Positions 1 through 11,100 of a stretch of DNA of 64,000 nucleotides are shown in pieces; within the stretch, counting starts at the first letter, position 1; every line of letters starts with the position of its first letter. Origin of the DNA: Morinoia aosen (lineage: Eukaryota > Arthropoda > Malacostraca > Amphipoda > Talitridae); contig CM059566.1 of the NCBI GenBank assembly GCA_030386875.1, positions 41,390,068 through 41,454,067 of the forward strand, read 5' to 3'. A model generated the notes under the pieces. It made no database searches, was not told the DNA's origin, and was given only the letters and a program-made list of their open reading frames with translations. A program made the position numbers and the translations under genes.

Positions 1-151
1 AGTTGCAAGACGGAGCGTGGGTCCACAGGACTGTGAGGTGGTAGAGACGGAGATGAAGCCCTGCTACTCTGTAGTGAGGAGACGTCGTCCGGTATAAATG
101 GAAGGCTATGACGTCCGCGGCTACGACCGGTCTCGCTGCTGGCTTGATGAT
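1..151 (-). CDS. KANSL1: KANSL1 homologue, exon D (partial, runs off the left edge)
   Basis: Minus-strand exon following an acceptor whose CAG occupies 154-152. Two bases (AT) complete the codon begun by exon C, giving Asp, and then 49 codons stay open to the window edge. The peptide is Ser/Pro/Arg rich and includes GRSRGRHSLPFIPDD and then SPSLPPHSPVDPRS. From memory, vertebrate KANSL1 has a comparable Ser-rich PPHSP stretch shortly before its C-terminal PEHE domain, which binds the MOF/KAT8 acetyltransferase; PEHE itself is not in the window. An earlier AG (TTATAG near 212) could also serve as acceptor, but only the one at 154-152 keeps phase with exon C. The donor lies outside the window. 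This is inferred coding sequence without transcript support. Confidence 0.75.
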   Translation of the reverse strand, partial: MIKPAARPVVAADVIAFHLYRTTSPHYRVAGLHLRLYHLTVLWTHAPSCN

Positions 152-1342
152 CTGTTGAACGTGAAATATTTTCATTCTTTATTAACCAAGTCTCGACAGA
201 ATGATCATACTATAAAGAATCACACCTGAAATACAAATCTGTTCCTGTCAATGCCCGCCACAGAAAAATGCCGGTTTCTTCTGATACGTTCAAGAGAGAA
301 AAACAAACATTTCTTTATAGAACAAGTTATTGAATTTCAATAGCCACTAAGAAGACACAGAAAGCACGTACATGTATGTATGATTAAAACTATATAAAAT
401 GAAATTAATACTGAAAACTAATAAGCACATTGAGCAGAATGAGAAAATGGGAGTGGAGGGTAACATGAGCACACGTTCAACAGCACGCTTTTCAAGAGCC
501 ATTGCAGAAGCCAAAATCGTAATAGATGTAAATGTGAATATACGCGAATTAAAATGCCATAAAATACTTCAGTAGAAATACCATGCAACAAACTCGCAGA
601 TGGCAGCATGCAACAGCAAAACGTATAGGTTCATCTACAAAAGTTGACGAGTCCGTTTTGAAAGTCCAGTAAAAGAAAAAATTTAAGTTTAAAAATAATT
701 TGCAAAAATAACGATTTACCCTCGTTTTAAAAAGTACAATGCATACAACTTGAAAATTATTTTTTACTGCATACAAATTTTTGTCAATTCAAATAAAGCC
801 TTAAGAAGACACAACCCCCTACGTACTGACGTTTAGATCAGCCAAAAACAGTTATGGGCAGAAGTTACTAAAACACCGAATATAAATAACCATAGATTTT
901 AAAATAATTTCACCAAACCAAAATCATAAGAAAATAGCATTAAATATAAAGGTTTAGATTACCCTCAAACGAGCGATTGATAATACGCAGTGGATGTTAT
1001 GCGGACAACTCTATCTCACTGTTAATAATCGAACACAAGTGAAAAAAACATAACATATTACTCTTTAGAGGAGAGACGCTTTCTTCTCAATGCTACTTTA
1101 AATTTGGATTCGCTACACATTAACGAAAAACCAACTTCTTGACTGGGCTTCAGGTGAGGGTACGGTTGAAAGAATTGAAAAATCCCTTCAAGCCACAATT
1201 GAAGTTCATTACTTCGGTGGTATGGAAGAATTTAGTGGTGAGGCGGAACTACTGTATCTAGGGCATAACTAAGGGTGAGGACCGTGAAACTAGGAGCTAA
1301 TAATGGTAGTGGAGTACGCTAGCACTAAAGCGAGCTAATTAC
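152..1342 (-). other. KANSL1 intron C-D
   Basis: A+T-rich spacer between exon C (donor GTAATT at 1342-1337) and exon D (acceptor CAG at 154-152). No repeat copy, RNA gene or long open frame is recognised in it. The part from about 1140 to 1340 is less A+T rich than the rest but shows no open frame that fits the flanking exons. Confidence 0.6.
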
Positions 1343-1423
1343 CATGGTGGTACAGCTGAACACTGTCAGGCAGACTGCTGGGAGTGGCGACCAGTTCGCC
1401 TGTCACGGATGACTTCCGTAGGC
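1343..1423 (-). CDS. KANSL1: KANSL1 homologue, exon C
   Basis: A short 81-nt minus-strand exon. The acceptor is TTGTGCAG (CAG at 1426-1424). The donor is GTAATT at 1342-1337, which is a non-optimal sequence. It enters and leaves in phase 1: its first two bases GC complete the C left by exon B to make Arg, and its last G joins AT of exon D to make Asp. It encodes LRKSSVTGELVATPSSLPD followed by SVQLYHH. From memory, vertebrate KANSL1 has LSLKHR..PGSLPDS at the equivalent place, so the LTLRLRK and SSLPDS matches support the call. The alternative frames contain stops. The weak donor and small size make this the least certain exon, yet exact phase agreement on both sides argues for it. Confidence 0.72.
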
Positions 1424-3768
1424 CTGCACAATGGACGAGCCCTAGTGGTCAGCTATGCACTTCTTCTATTATAGTAACTTTCACTGAAGTTCGTTGCATT
1501 TCTCCATTATCACAATCAAAAACTGTGCCCGATTACTGTACTGATGCATGCTTTTTTTTTGTTTTTCAACAGTGAAGCTTATACGTAAATTCAAGCTATT
1601 TCAAGTATATTTCTATATTGTAGTAAATATCTACAAAGAAAATTGGTTTATGATTGTTAAAAACCAACGTGAAAATGATTTAAACGAGCAAAATACACAC
1701 TGAGAACCCTCATGAAAGTGCAGTTGTTAGAACATAACTCTGAATTAACAGAATCATTCAATAATTTCGAATGGGTTTACAGTGTTCAACTTCTGACGGA
1801 TACGGAATGAACTGTAACCGATTGATTATATTAGTGTTCTCCACGTTTCTAACGCCAGCTTCAGAGGTTAACTTAGTTGAGGTACGTAACAAATACACCA
1901 ATCCACGCATACCCATTAAGAGATAGAGAACTCGCTAGCCTAGGGCAAGTGATTAGCTTTTGAAACATCAAAATCTGTCGGAGACGTAATGACTGCAAAA
2001 TTACTTTTCGTGTTACGAAAGCCGACTACATGCAGCGATACAACATACTCGTATGGTCTGTGCAACTACAAAAAATAATAACCCCTTGATGTTAGAAGTA
2101 AAAAAAAACATCAGTTTTTGTGCTCTCAACACTAACGACGCTTAAATACTTCGCCAATCTAATCTAAATATGAAATTAAGTCTAAATCTGTCGAGTCCCT
2201 GAATTTATTTCTCAGTCGCTGCTCGAACCTAGGAACGCTAAACAAGACTGGCATAATCGAATCGAGCGTCACGTTTCTAAAACAAGCCCAAGGACAAACC
2301 TCTCGAAATTTAATTTTCCTCTCCGATTACGCTCAAAAACTGTGTAAGACGAAAGCTCGTAAAAGAATGTGTTGTCGCAGTTGAGAGTTTTCCTTAGAGA
2401 TCAATCAAAAAATTCGAATGGCAGAATTTGTTCAACATTGTTCATGAAGTATGAAGAATAAAACCTACCTTTGTTAATATTTGGTTAATAATTTTCTATG
2501 AGGGTCTGAATTTCAAGAAAACACGTAAGTTCTGCCCTTCTGAATCAGAAATAATTCAGAAATCACTCTGGAGAATCAAATAAAGAATAAGCCCTAAGGA
2601 AGCCCGTCAAAAATACAACAAGCTAACTACAACAACTATCATAGCGGATGAAACAGCTCTTCATTTTTTTCGAGACAATAAAACAAAACCTCACGCTCCA
2701 AGAGCCTAGTGATTCTGATCTTGTCCCACAAGTTGAACATCATTCACAAAAAAATATAATAATAAAATAAACAGCTAACTAACTTTGTAGTACATGCTCA
2801 ACTTGAGAATTGAGTAAGTACTAGGTCAATTTTTCCCGGTTTCCCTAACCGCTTGAAGTTAACCCACGAATAGTAAACTTTCACACAAATAGTCGAAAAT
2901 TTTTTAGCAAAGCTTTGTCACAGTACTTATTATTTTCAATGATAAATAATAATACCTCAACAGCGCCTCGACACATGATTTAAAAGCAAAAACACAAGTA
3001 AAAGGAAGAACCGACTCAATTCATGCTAAATAAATATGCATGTACAGGTAAATATATATGCACCAGCAAGACAAACTGAAAAAATGCTGCAAGAACACAA
3101 AAGCAGATGCGAGAAGTAGACCTTTACATTTAGTCAGTTTATTTACCCTCTCAGTACGTCAAACAGATTTCCACTTGAAACTCCTCGATGATGAGAAAGA
3201 CTTTGCGTCATTTGATTTTGAACCCCATTAAATTTTTATAACAGGGATCAACTGAATGAAAACACACTGACCTGAAAGCAAGTAGTAAGATACGACCAGT
3301 CTAACCTCACATCATCGCTGAGTAATCAAGAAATATCAAGTTTGTGCCCACGTAGTCACACCACCAAAATTTTCCCACTAAAAAATGCTTTTTTCTGATA
3401 AATACCAAATTCCAACAGACAAAATACCTCTCCGAATTATCTTCAAATGCATAAGACAAATAGCAAGGAAATGCATTTGATAGATAGCAAGGAAATGCAT
3501 TCAAACATAAAAGAAAAGATAGCGAGATTGACGCGACAGTCATTAAGTTATAAGACCCGTCCGGTAAAAAAATCACATGTACTAATGAATGAGTTAGAAG
3601 TCCTACAAGTTCTACAATAAAAAGATTAGAAATTCGTAAGCAAGCCTCTGAAATGTTATTTACCGTATGAGGTTAATTCATGTAACAAATTCATAAAACT
3701 ACGTTCTCATGAACACTTCATACAATACGGCTAGCAGGCAGTAACTGCGATATGTCAAGTAAACTTAC
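1424..3768 (-). other. KANSL1 intron B-C
   Basis: Intron of about 2.3 kb beginning with a strong GTAAGT donor at 3768-3763 (minus strand). It is A+T-rich single-copy-looking DNA. The only local pattern seen is a short tandem duplication near 3462-3501 containing AGCAAGGAAATGCATT twice. No K-family copy, RNA gene or further exon is recognised. Confidence 0.6.
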
Positions 3769-4188
3769 GCAACGTAAGACGACCCTTCTGTTCAAGCTTC
3801 TCCTTTCTCTTGAATGCTTTCTTCTTTTTTTCTTTCCTCTTTTCTTCTCTGTCTTTAGACCGCTGCTTCATTTTGTCTTTGCTTTTCTTCTTCTTTTTGG
3901 CACTGGATTTATGTGGCATGTAAAGTTCGTCATCAGCAACAGCATCGTCCCCGTGGCGACGGTGGCGACGATTATTGTTCCTGTGGCCGTTGTTGCTTTT
4001 GTGGCGACGCGAGGAGCTCGAAGACAAGCCACAATACCCAGGTAAGCTCGAAGCCTGCACGCCACTCAGCGATGTCGAATCTGAAGTCTCCGTTGCGCTC
4101 TCGTTGCTCGCAGTCACCAAGCTTGCTACTTTGCTGCACCAAAATCTGCTTTTCAAAATGCTTTCCGTGCGGGCATTTACCGGAATTT
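3769..4188 (-). CDS. KANSL1: KANSL1 homologue, exon B (Lys-rich segment)
   Basis: A 420-nt minus-strand exon with acceptor CCATTTCAG (CAG at 4191-4189) and strong donor GTAAGT at 3768-3763. It enters after one base of exon A (C plus AA makes Gln) and leaves in phase 1. Its start encodes IPVNARTESILKSRFWCSK. Together with the end of exon A this resembles the KANSL1 segment ERL....HP.LA......SMLKSQW, which supports the splice junction. It continues with a Ser-rich stretch, a His/Arg/Asn-rich stretch and a long Lys/Arg/Glu-rich probable helix (AKKKKKSKDKMKQRSKDREE), ending GRLTL. Basic composition fits a nuclear protein. The Lys-rich run is longer than I recall in vertebrate KANSL1. An opposite-strand frame here is a shadow of this composition. 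Confidence 0.86.
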
Positions 4189-4231
4189 CTGAAATGGTAA
4201 CGAAAATTTAGAATATTACCCGAGAAAATGA

Positions 4232-4575
4232 GCTGATTAGATAAGTTCATTTAAGCCTCCCTAACCGCAACAATGGCGTTCTGAAGAGAGAAAGGTAAAA
4301 GACACCATTTAGCACGTACTTAAGGAGACGCGGAATCTGTGCACAGAGTGCATAGGGACACTAAGTTGCGAAAGGAGTTCTTGAAGAAGATGAAATTTGA
4401 AGAAGAAAGTAGTAGGTGCTAAAAATAGGCCAGCAGTGAACCGAAAAAAAAGTTCGTAAAAAAATAAAAACCTATTTTATCTGAACAAAAAGAAGGCTTC
4501 CTAACCATTTGTTCGAGACCTCACATTTTTCACTCCCGGGAGCGCTAATTCCCATAGACACAATACAATACATAG
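4232..4575 (-). mobile_element. K-family retroposon, old copy, in KANSL1 intron A-B
   Basis: Diverged but nearly full-length. Plus-strand landmarks are TTTAAGCCTCCCTAACCGC at the left (the element's 3' side), CAGCAGTGAACCGAAAA in the middle and GGGAGCGCTAATTCCC at the right. The 5' palindromes are decayed. It lies 44 bp inside the intron from the exon B acceptor. Confidence 0.8.
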
Positions 4576-5277
4576 CTGAATCCTCCAGAAGAGCCCAACA
4601 AAATGAGCAAGACATGGCTTGCACACGCACACCAAGAACAAAAACTACCCATCTTTTTCGATCTTATCAATCCATTCAATATTAAGAATAGTTTTCAAAA
4701 TAGGAACACACCGAATGAAATCACGCTCAGACATCCTTTCAATACGTACTACAGATATACTAAAATTTAACAGAAGCCTTGTGAAAAAATATGGAAGAAT
4801 TTCAATTGTGACATCCTGACGAGCGTTTTAGTTAGTTTTCCCCACATAAACTGTGCCCAAACGACTCCTGAACCCTTGCTGTCAACATTTCAACACTAAA
4901 CCAACAAACACTATCCTACCACAAACGAAAAATTAGATTTATCTTGAGTATACCATAACATAGGTAACAAAATGAATCTAGTGAAGCCACTAATTTACGT
5001 GAATAGGGCGAAAACCGGATTAGACAGAGAAGCTCTAGAATCTTCCATATTATTACTCAAAGATATTTTTGTCCCTACTAACTAATTTAATGGAGTTGTT
5101 GGCAGAAACCAATAAGGAAATTGCTGATACAAGAACATATCGTTTCTTGCGCTCAGGTGCAATAGAAACGACACAGGACGCCTCGATTCAGCAATGAAGG
5201 CATTGTGCAAAACATCCGGCAATATTTCTTGGCAACAGATATTTCTATTTCTAAAGATATTAATTAGAAAATTTATA

Positions 5278-5451
5278 CAGGGTGTCCCCAAAAAATATAT
5301 CTACTGACCAATGTATGAGTGAGTATAGGATACAGGAACCATACACCAAAATTAAACTGTTGTACGGTTTCGATATTTGATGCCGGAATCATAGATATTT
5401 TACAATGTAAAAATAAATCGGTCAATGGAGACATTTTTTGTGGACACCCGG
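5278..5451. mobile_element. Short MITE with imperfect inverted ends, flanked by TA
   Basis: The left end CAGGGTGTCCCCAAAAAA (5278-5295) is matched by TTTTTTGTGGACACCCGG (5434-5451) as an inverted repeat with few mismatches. TA precedes the left end at 5276-5277. The 174-bp body has no coding capacity. The termini resemble those of Tc1/mariner-class MITEs common in insects; the TA target is visible only on the left, so the superfamily is an inference. Confidence 0.6.
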
Positions 5452-5588
5452 CGCATCCTAATCTGAGAAAGAATGCCTCACGTTAAATTTTTTGTGGACA
5501 TCCTGTACATCTTAAGCTGTAAGAAAACATCGCATTGAATTTTTCAAGAACACCCTGTACATCTTAATCGGAAAGAAAGGCTCACGTG
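5434..5588. repeat. Three tandem units (about 53 bp) derived from the MITE right end, reaching the exon A donor
   Basis: Units begin near 5434, 5488 and 5541. Each has a TTTTTTGTGGACA-like end followed by CATCTTAA and a GAAAGAA-CTCACGT-like tail. The third unit ends in GGCTCACGTG, which on the minus strand is the 3' end of exon A and its GTGAGC donor. The first unit has the near-identical GCCTCACGTT. Confidence 0.6.
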
Positions 5589-6832
5589 TATCGCTGGAGA
5601 GTAACGGATGATGGCCAAGATCAGTGGAAGCGAGACGCTCGTGGAGCAGCTGGGTGCTGCTCAAGCCGACTCTGCTGCTGGAAGCCACTCGAGGGTACCA
5701 CGCGTTCTTGCACAGAAGCGTAGTGCCGTGCGCAACGGGATCATTGGAGCTGGTATCAACGCTACGGAGAGTTCCGCTGCGTTGCTGAGTCGAGACATTA
5801 GTGCCACGAAGGGCAGTGCCGCTGTTGTATGAACCAACACCATCGCTGGGTATTCTCGACATCGGAGGGCACGAATTAGCGGAGGGTAATAACACGCTTG
5901 AGGTATATTGACCACTACAGCGAGGTGGAGTGAACTGAAGAGGTGACAGAGAAGGACGGAGAAGATGTGTAGGAGAAGGCGAGAGGGAAGCGCTGGATAG
6001 AGCTTTCTTCAAGGGCGTTTGCATGCCATTCACTTGGCTCATATTATTAGAGCTATTATTATTATTATTATTATTACTACTACTACTACTACTATTATTA
6101 TTATTATTTCTGGTATTAATACAACTATTGCTATACAAAGTGCCAGAGCTCGGCACGTTGCACCGAGCTTTCAAAGTGGTGCACATAACACACTGCATGG
6201 GCTCGACGCATCGACACGAGACGCTAAGCGTAGGTTGAAACACGAGGTTATTCGCAACGTCGCTCTGCATCGGCTCATCTTTGGCGCGACCTCGGCCGTG
6301 TTCGAAGATGTTCCCAACTCTGATCCAGCGTCTCTTGCGGTGCCAGCGAAGGCCTTTCGTACGAGCGCACCCGTCATCATTGGTACCTTCAAAAGATGTC
6401 GCCGCGCAGTTGGATGTTCGTGACCCAGATGTTTCATTTGGAAGGACGCGCTGTGCTGCAGGCTCTTTGGTGTGCAAACGAGGCCCTCCTGCATCGCTGT
6501 TAGCATCACTGACACCTTTCGAGCAAGTCTCGTTCTTGCTTGTAGTGTTCAGACGAGGTACGTTGCTATCGTTGGAATTATTGCTGCCTTTTCGAGGCGC
6601 TTCGGAGTTGTTGACCAAGCCCGGCTTGGTCGAATCACTGGCTCCATTTTTGACGTGGGTGGTGGCGGTGGCACCGTTAATGCTGACCCCGCTATTGATG
6701 CCGTTGATGTTGGTCCGAGTGACGCACGTGTACGCTGGCCGGTTCGCCAAAACCGGGTTGGTTGCGGTGCGGGAAGCCGAAGAGTGGTCCGACAACGAGC
6801 TCGTATTGTAGCGGTTCAGGTGGCGTAAACGT
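5586..6832 (-). CDS. KANSL1: KANSL1 homologue, exon A (large central exon)
   Basis: A 1,247-nt minus-strand exon encoding 415 full codons. The acceptor is GTATTTTTGCAG (CAG at 6835-6833) and the donor is GTGAGC at 5585-5580. The first base A completes the codon opened by exon F (CT plus A, Leu). It starts RLRHLNRYNTSSLSDHSS, followed by Asn/Ser/Thr-rich sequence. A basic patch (KGLRWHRKRRWIRVGN) precedes a Cys cluster CRCVEPMQCVMC, matching in order the KKRRLVRPN and CDVNPSCALC segments I recall from human KANSL1. Next come an Asn/Ser homopolymer, a Ser/Pro-rich region, and LLHERLASTDLGHHPLL at the end, matching the KANSL1 LLERLSQLDSCVHPVL motif. The protein scaffolds the nuclear NSL complex. 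Identification rests on remembered motifs, not a search. Confidence 0.9.
6052..6111 (-). repeat. Coding trinucleotide microsatellite (poly-Asn/Ser) in KANSL1 exon A
   Basis: On the plus strand (ATT)n then (ACT)n then (ATT)n. On the coding strand it is AAT and AGT codons giving Asn-5, Ser-6, Asn-7 and further S/N residues. It keeps the frame open and is in the middle of a low-complexity linker, so length variation is likely tolerated. Confidence 0.85.
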
Positions 6833-7269
6833 CTGCAAAAATACCGAAATTTAATTCACTCATCAGCTTTACTGTGAATGTGTTGGTATGATACAACGAA
6901 GTGATATGATTTATATAGCGTTCTACTTATACGACGAAACTATGTTCAAATGAGGCAGTACAGGACGCTCCAACTGTAACCGAACGCCTATATGCCGCAC
7001 TTCGGGATTCACATCAACATCAAATGCTAAACCACGCTAACGACTTCGAAACAAAAAACTACAGCTCATCGAAGAGGCCAGATTTCGACGCCGAGAGAAA
7101 GCTTGTCTTTTAATTATGTTCTTATATCATTATTTATTTCAACTTCTTAGGAATACAAATTAAAATGTCATCAACAACTTGGTAATAATCAATGTTTCAA
7201 TTGTTAATAGGACTTGAACGCATTATAATCAAACGACGATGCTTGCTCAAGACGTTCGAAAATAACTCT

Positions 7270-7478
7270 TCCGTTACGGTCTCGGTGCAGTAAACGCTCC
7301 GTCGCCGATATGAACCATCGGCGGGTCGTTCTTAGATTTTTCTTTCTGCGAAACGACCCATCGATGGGTCGTTTGTAAAATTTTAACAATCTTTTTTAAA
7401 TTAATGTTATTTAATGGACCCAGTTAACGTTTAGTATTTATAAATTTGCTTATTACTTTTGACTTTGAATTTTATCAG
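7270..7478 (+). mobile_element. Fragment of TTAA-type MITE (piggyBac-like)
   Basis: It contains the signature CGGCGGGTCGTTCTTAG, then GACCCATCGATGGGTCG (palindromic) and AATTAATGTTATTTAATGGA, collinear with the better-bounded copy at 28895-29115. The right end is lost near 7478. No coding capacity. Confidence 0.6.
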
Positions 7479-7753
7479 ATTGTTTTGCTTCCCTGTTGAG
7501 GTTGGAGTTGTAAGCTGCCAATGACCTTATTTAATCAAGTTTATTCTAATCCTCACGCTTCCTAATACCTTGACGCTTTGAACATATAATAAATCATATT
7601 TATTGGACAATTTGATATGAACAATGGTTGACTTATATATCTTGTGAATGATTAATGAAATATTAGAGTGACAAGAAAAGGTCACGATTACCAAGATAAA
7701 ATATAATGAGAATGCAAACAGAGCGTGCCGCGTTACACATATTTTGTAAATAT

Positions 7754-7770
7754 TATTATTATTATTATTA

Positions 7771-7828
<58 letters not shown>

Positions 7829-8173
7829 AGAAAGTTTTAGCCTCCTTTAACCACGACAAAGATGTTCCAAGAGAGGAAAGAGGAAGGCACCATTTAGTAT
7901 GGAGTTGAGGGAACGTGGAATCTATGCACAAGGTGCACAGAAACAGTAAGATAGGAAAGAAGTTCATGAAACAAGAAAAAAGTTGAAGAAGAAAATAGTA
8001 GGTGCTGAAAAACAGAACAGCAGTGAACCGAAAAAAGATGGCCCGTAACAAAACAAAAACCTATTTTATTTCAACAAAAAGGAAGCCTACCTAACCTTTA
8101 GCTCAGGCCCTCCACATGGTTCCCCTGGGAGCGCTAATTCCCATAGATACAATAGTTGTATCCCCCTGAGGGG
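7754..8173 (-). mobile_element. K-family retroposon, subtype b with (TAA)n tail, intact target duplication
   Basis: One of the clearest copies. The 15-bp target duplication ATATTTTGTAAATAT is present at 7739-7753 and 8174-8188. Inside it, from left to right, lie a (TTA)n run of about 25 units (7754-7825), ATATAAGAAAGTTTTAGCC, the body, GGGAGCGCTAATTCCC, and the 5' end CCCCTGAGGGG. The microsatellite lies inside the duplication and is therefore the element's own tail. A sense-strand short frame reads through the body into poly-Asn from the tail. Confidence 0.92.
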
Positions 8174-11100
8174 ATATTTTGTAAATATCACGAGAAAATT
8201 TCACATTAATCCCGCATTATTGGAAAGTAATAAACACGTCAAGATGGCGCTATTGAAGGATCGAGAAATCTCAACTCCGTTACGATTGGTGTTATAGCGG
8301 TGGAACTGAAAACATTTACCAAAAGAAAACCATAACATAAACTGTACACGAAATACTTGAACAGATCATGTGCACGGTTTTAAACAGTTTTCAGCTAAAA
8401 TTAACGCAAAAAAAAATGAATGTGAACAAATATAAAGCCCACATATAACTTGGCAAAGCACCTGTAAAATAAATAAATAAAATTCCAAAACTACATTCAG
8501 CAAGAATCAAGTCAAGAGGCCACACATACTCGACAATATCAGCCTCGCACACATCCCAAACTACAGAACAACGCTGATAAAGCATTCCGACAGAGTCCTT
8601 CATAGCTTTAGTTATAAGTAACCAAGGGAAGCGTCACGAACATTTTACCAACAAGAGGGTAATGAACGAATTTAAGAACAAGGTATCATCTAAAAAATTC
8701 GATACAAACGAAAATGCCACGAACACGTCTCCTATTAAAATTCTGACAGACTACACATCATGAGAAAGACCAATGGCAGTAAGAAAACTTGAATAGCTAT
8801 TTATGATATCATCTTGAATAGGCCCAGTTTTGATCGATGCATGTGCATCGTGAAATGTGGCAGTAATCATCATTCTCCACGAAAATTGCCTCTAACTCTG
8901 AAAAAGTTGAAGTCAGTTGGGTGCAATATATTGACATAATTTTCTTCAAACCGGTAAGTAGATACAACGGTAACGATTAGAATGGGCGTGTCAGAGGTAT
9001 TAGAAAAATTAAAAGACTAACTAGGAATAAAATCACTGAAATTAAAGTTTATAACGGCTGTTTCCTTAATATTGGATTTCCTTAATATGTTGACCATCTT
9101 AATGACATCAGTATTAAGAATAGCCTAACAACAACAGATTTTAGCAAAGCTTAAAAATCAGGTTATCGTAAAAACTACAGTAAACGATAAAAAAAGAAAC
9201 TCAGTCACACCAAACGCAAGTAAAAAAAAATACATTAAACCCATTCCGGAACACAAATGGACATCATGGGGATAACTGCCTCGCCTACAATAGTACTGCA
9301 TCCCGAAAACAGCTTGAACAAAGGAACTTGAAACTAAATGAAAGCATTGTGACTGAGCCTGATACAGTTTACGGCCACTAACGTGAATTAGTACTCGAGA
9401 TGATAAGAATGAGTCTGTCAAGGAGATCGGCGAAGCCAATAAGGGTTTTCTCTATCGTGTTGTTGATAAAGAGCTAACTCGCTACAAATGCAATTTAGTG
9501 AATCTATTGGTCTTTTGATTAATTAATCCTGGATGTTCCGCTAAATAGATCCTGGAAAATTCATCGTTTTTTTTAATTTTATTCAGTAGACTGAACAAGT
9601 AAGTTAATTTCGACAAGACTGGAAAATTTCTACAAATTTGACTTGAAAGTTTCATTCCATTGAACGTGTGAATTGTTACATACTTGGGAGTTTCCAACTC
9701 ATAATTGGAAGCATCATGCCATCATCAGATTAATTCCTATGTTTATAACCGAGGCTAACCGTAACTTTCGATAAAAACGTGTTCCACCTTAGTTTGCCTA
9801 TTGTAACAAAGGCGGAGCACAACGCTGCAGCACCAAAATAAGCACATGACAAGGAAGACGGACACGGAGTGGCGGGAGAGAAGCCCCATCAATAGAGAGT
9901 GAGTGAGAGGGGGCCGGGAGGGACGGAGGGGAGAACGTGGACGGGTGAGAGAAACGCAAAGAAATGAAGCGATGACGCACCTCCAGGCCTTCAGGCACGG
10001 GACAGTGAGTCATGAGTGTTAAGACTTCTGCGAAGGTTCCGTTGGAATAAATGGTTTTGATGTATCCATGACACAAAGAATATTGGGTCACACACAGTAT
10101 TTCAGAGGTTCTGAGCGAATTTTTTACATTGTGAATTAGTAGCTAATAAAATGAAAGTTTTACAAAGAAAAATAGACTAATTACATTTCTCTGTCAGTTA
10201 AACTCAATACATTCATTCAGGGAACTAAACATCAAGCTCAGAACCATAAAGACAGCACGCTCCCAGCAGTAAGCCTCGACCAGGAACGAAAAACAAACGA
10301 CGTTAAAAGTGTTACGAAAACCATGAGCGGTTGCTTCAACATTGCATCAGATACCCATACAATTGGCACGACTTCCCTCCCCCACAAAGAGCGTATTTCC
10401 ATAACAATACGCTATTAGACTTCCATGCTGTTCTCAAGTTCTTCACATAACCATTAGAGCAATCTTTGATTAGGAATGTTGAACTCCAATGGCTTTTATG
10501 AAAGATATTTTAAAACTTTACGATTGTGAAGTAAGTCTGCGGGCGAAATTTCATAAAATTTAACGTATGTAAGTGCTAACTAGAACACCTATGTCCAAAG
10601 CACATTTATTTATAAGTACTTCAATTGCAAACGCGTAAAACAAATAAGGCATCAAGAAGGAGAGAATAGATAGTACACGAAATAACTGTGAAATTGCGCG
10701 GCTAATATAAAATAAAGTTCTCCATTCAAACCTTTTATGCACGTCGAAGCACACTTTTCGCCAGAAGCTCGTGTTATTTTGCGAGTCTTACGAAGCAGGC
10801 AAGAACCCCGTCCCTGGACGATACCCTACCCAGCCTGTCTCCACTGGGAGCCTCATGATGCGGGTAAAAATACTCCTCTTCCTAAAATACCCTCTGATAA
10901 AAAACACTGGTAAAAAGTAATACTTATCGTCTCCATACAAATATATATCAATTCTCATTAAGTGGGATAACGGACTAAATTTTGGGAAATCGCAGTAGAA
11001 TTGGTAATAGGGGAGACAAAAAGAAACGGGATGGCAATGTCACAAGAAAAATGGGCAAGTTCTTTAGGCTCAAGTAGTGAAGCATCGATAAAAAGTGGAA

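Larger units (their letters stand above)
4189..5585 (-). other. KANSL1 intron A-B
   Basis: Intron of about 1.4 kb from donor GTGAGC (5585-5580) to acceptor CAG (4191-4189). It contains an old K copy (4232-4575), a MITE (5278-5451) and an end-derived tandem repeat reaching the donor. The stretch 4576-5277 is A+T-rich and holds nothing I recognise. Confidence 0.7.

Noticed and set aside
3752-4250. Plus frames opposite KANSL1 exon B
   Set aside because: Phe/Leu-rich shadows of the Lys-rich exon; no start, splice or family support.
5278-5586. CRISPR-like direct repeats at roughly 53-bp spacing
   Set aside because: Only three diverged units without unique spacers, in a eukaryotic intron; they are transposon-end duplications.
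6019-6828. Several plus frames opposite KANSL1 exon A
   Set aside because: Shadows of the coding exon; the Ile/Leu runs are the complement of the Asn codon repeat.
7527-8051. A 174-codon minus frame with poly-Asn
   Set aside because: It is the K element's sense frame running into its (TAA)n tail; no independent gene evidence.
9981-10110. Exon-like minus-strand frame encoding HGYIKTIYSNGTFAEVL with acceptor GCTCAG and donor GTGCGT
   Set aside because: It would leave in phase 0 whereas exon A needs phase 2. Exon F joins exon A directly in phase, and the peptide has no KANSL1 likeness. It could only be an alternative exon.
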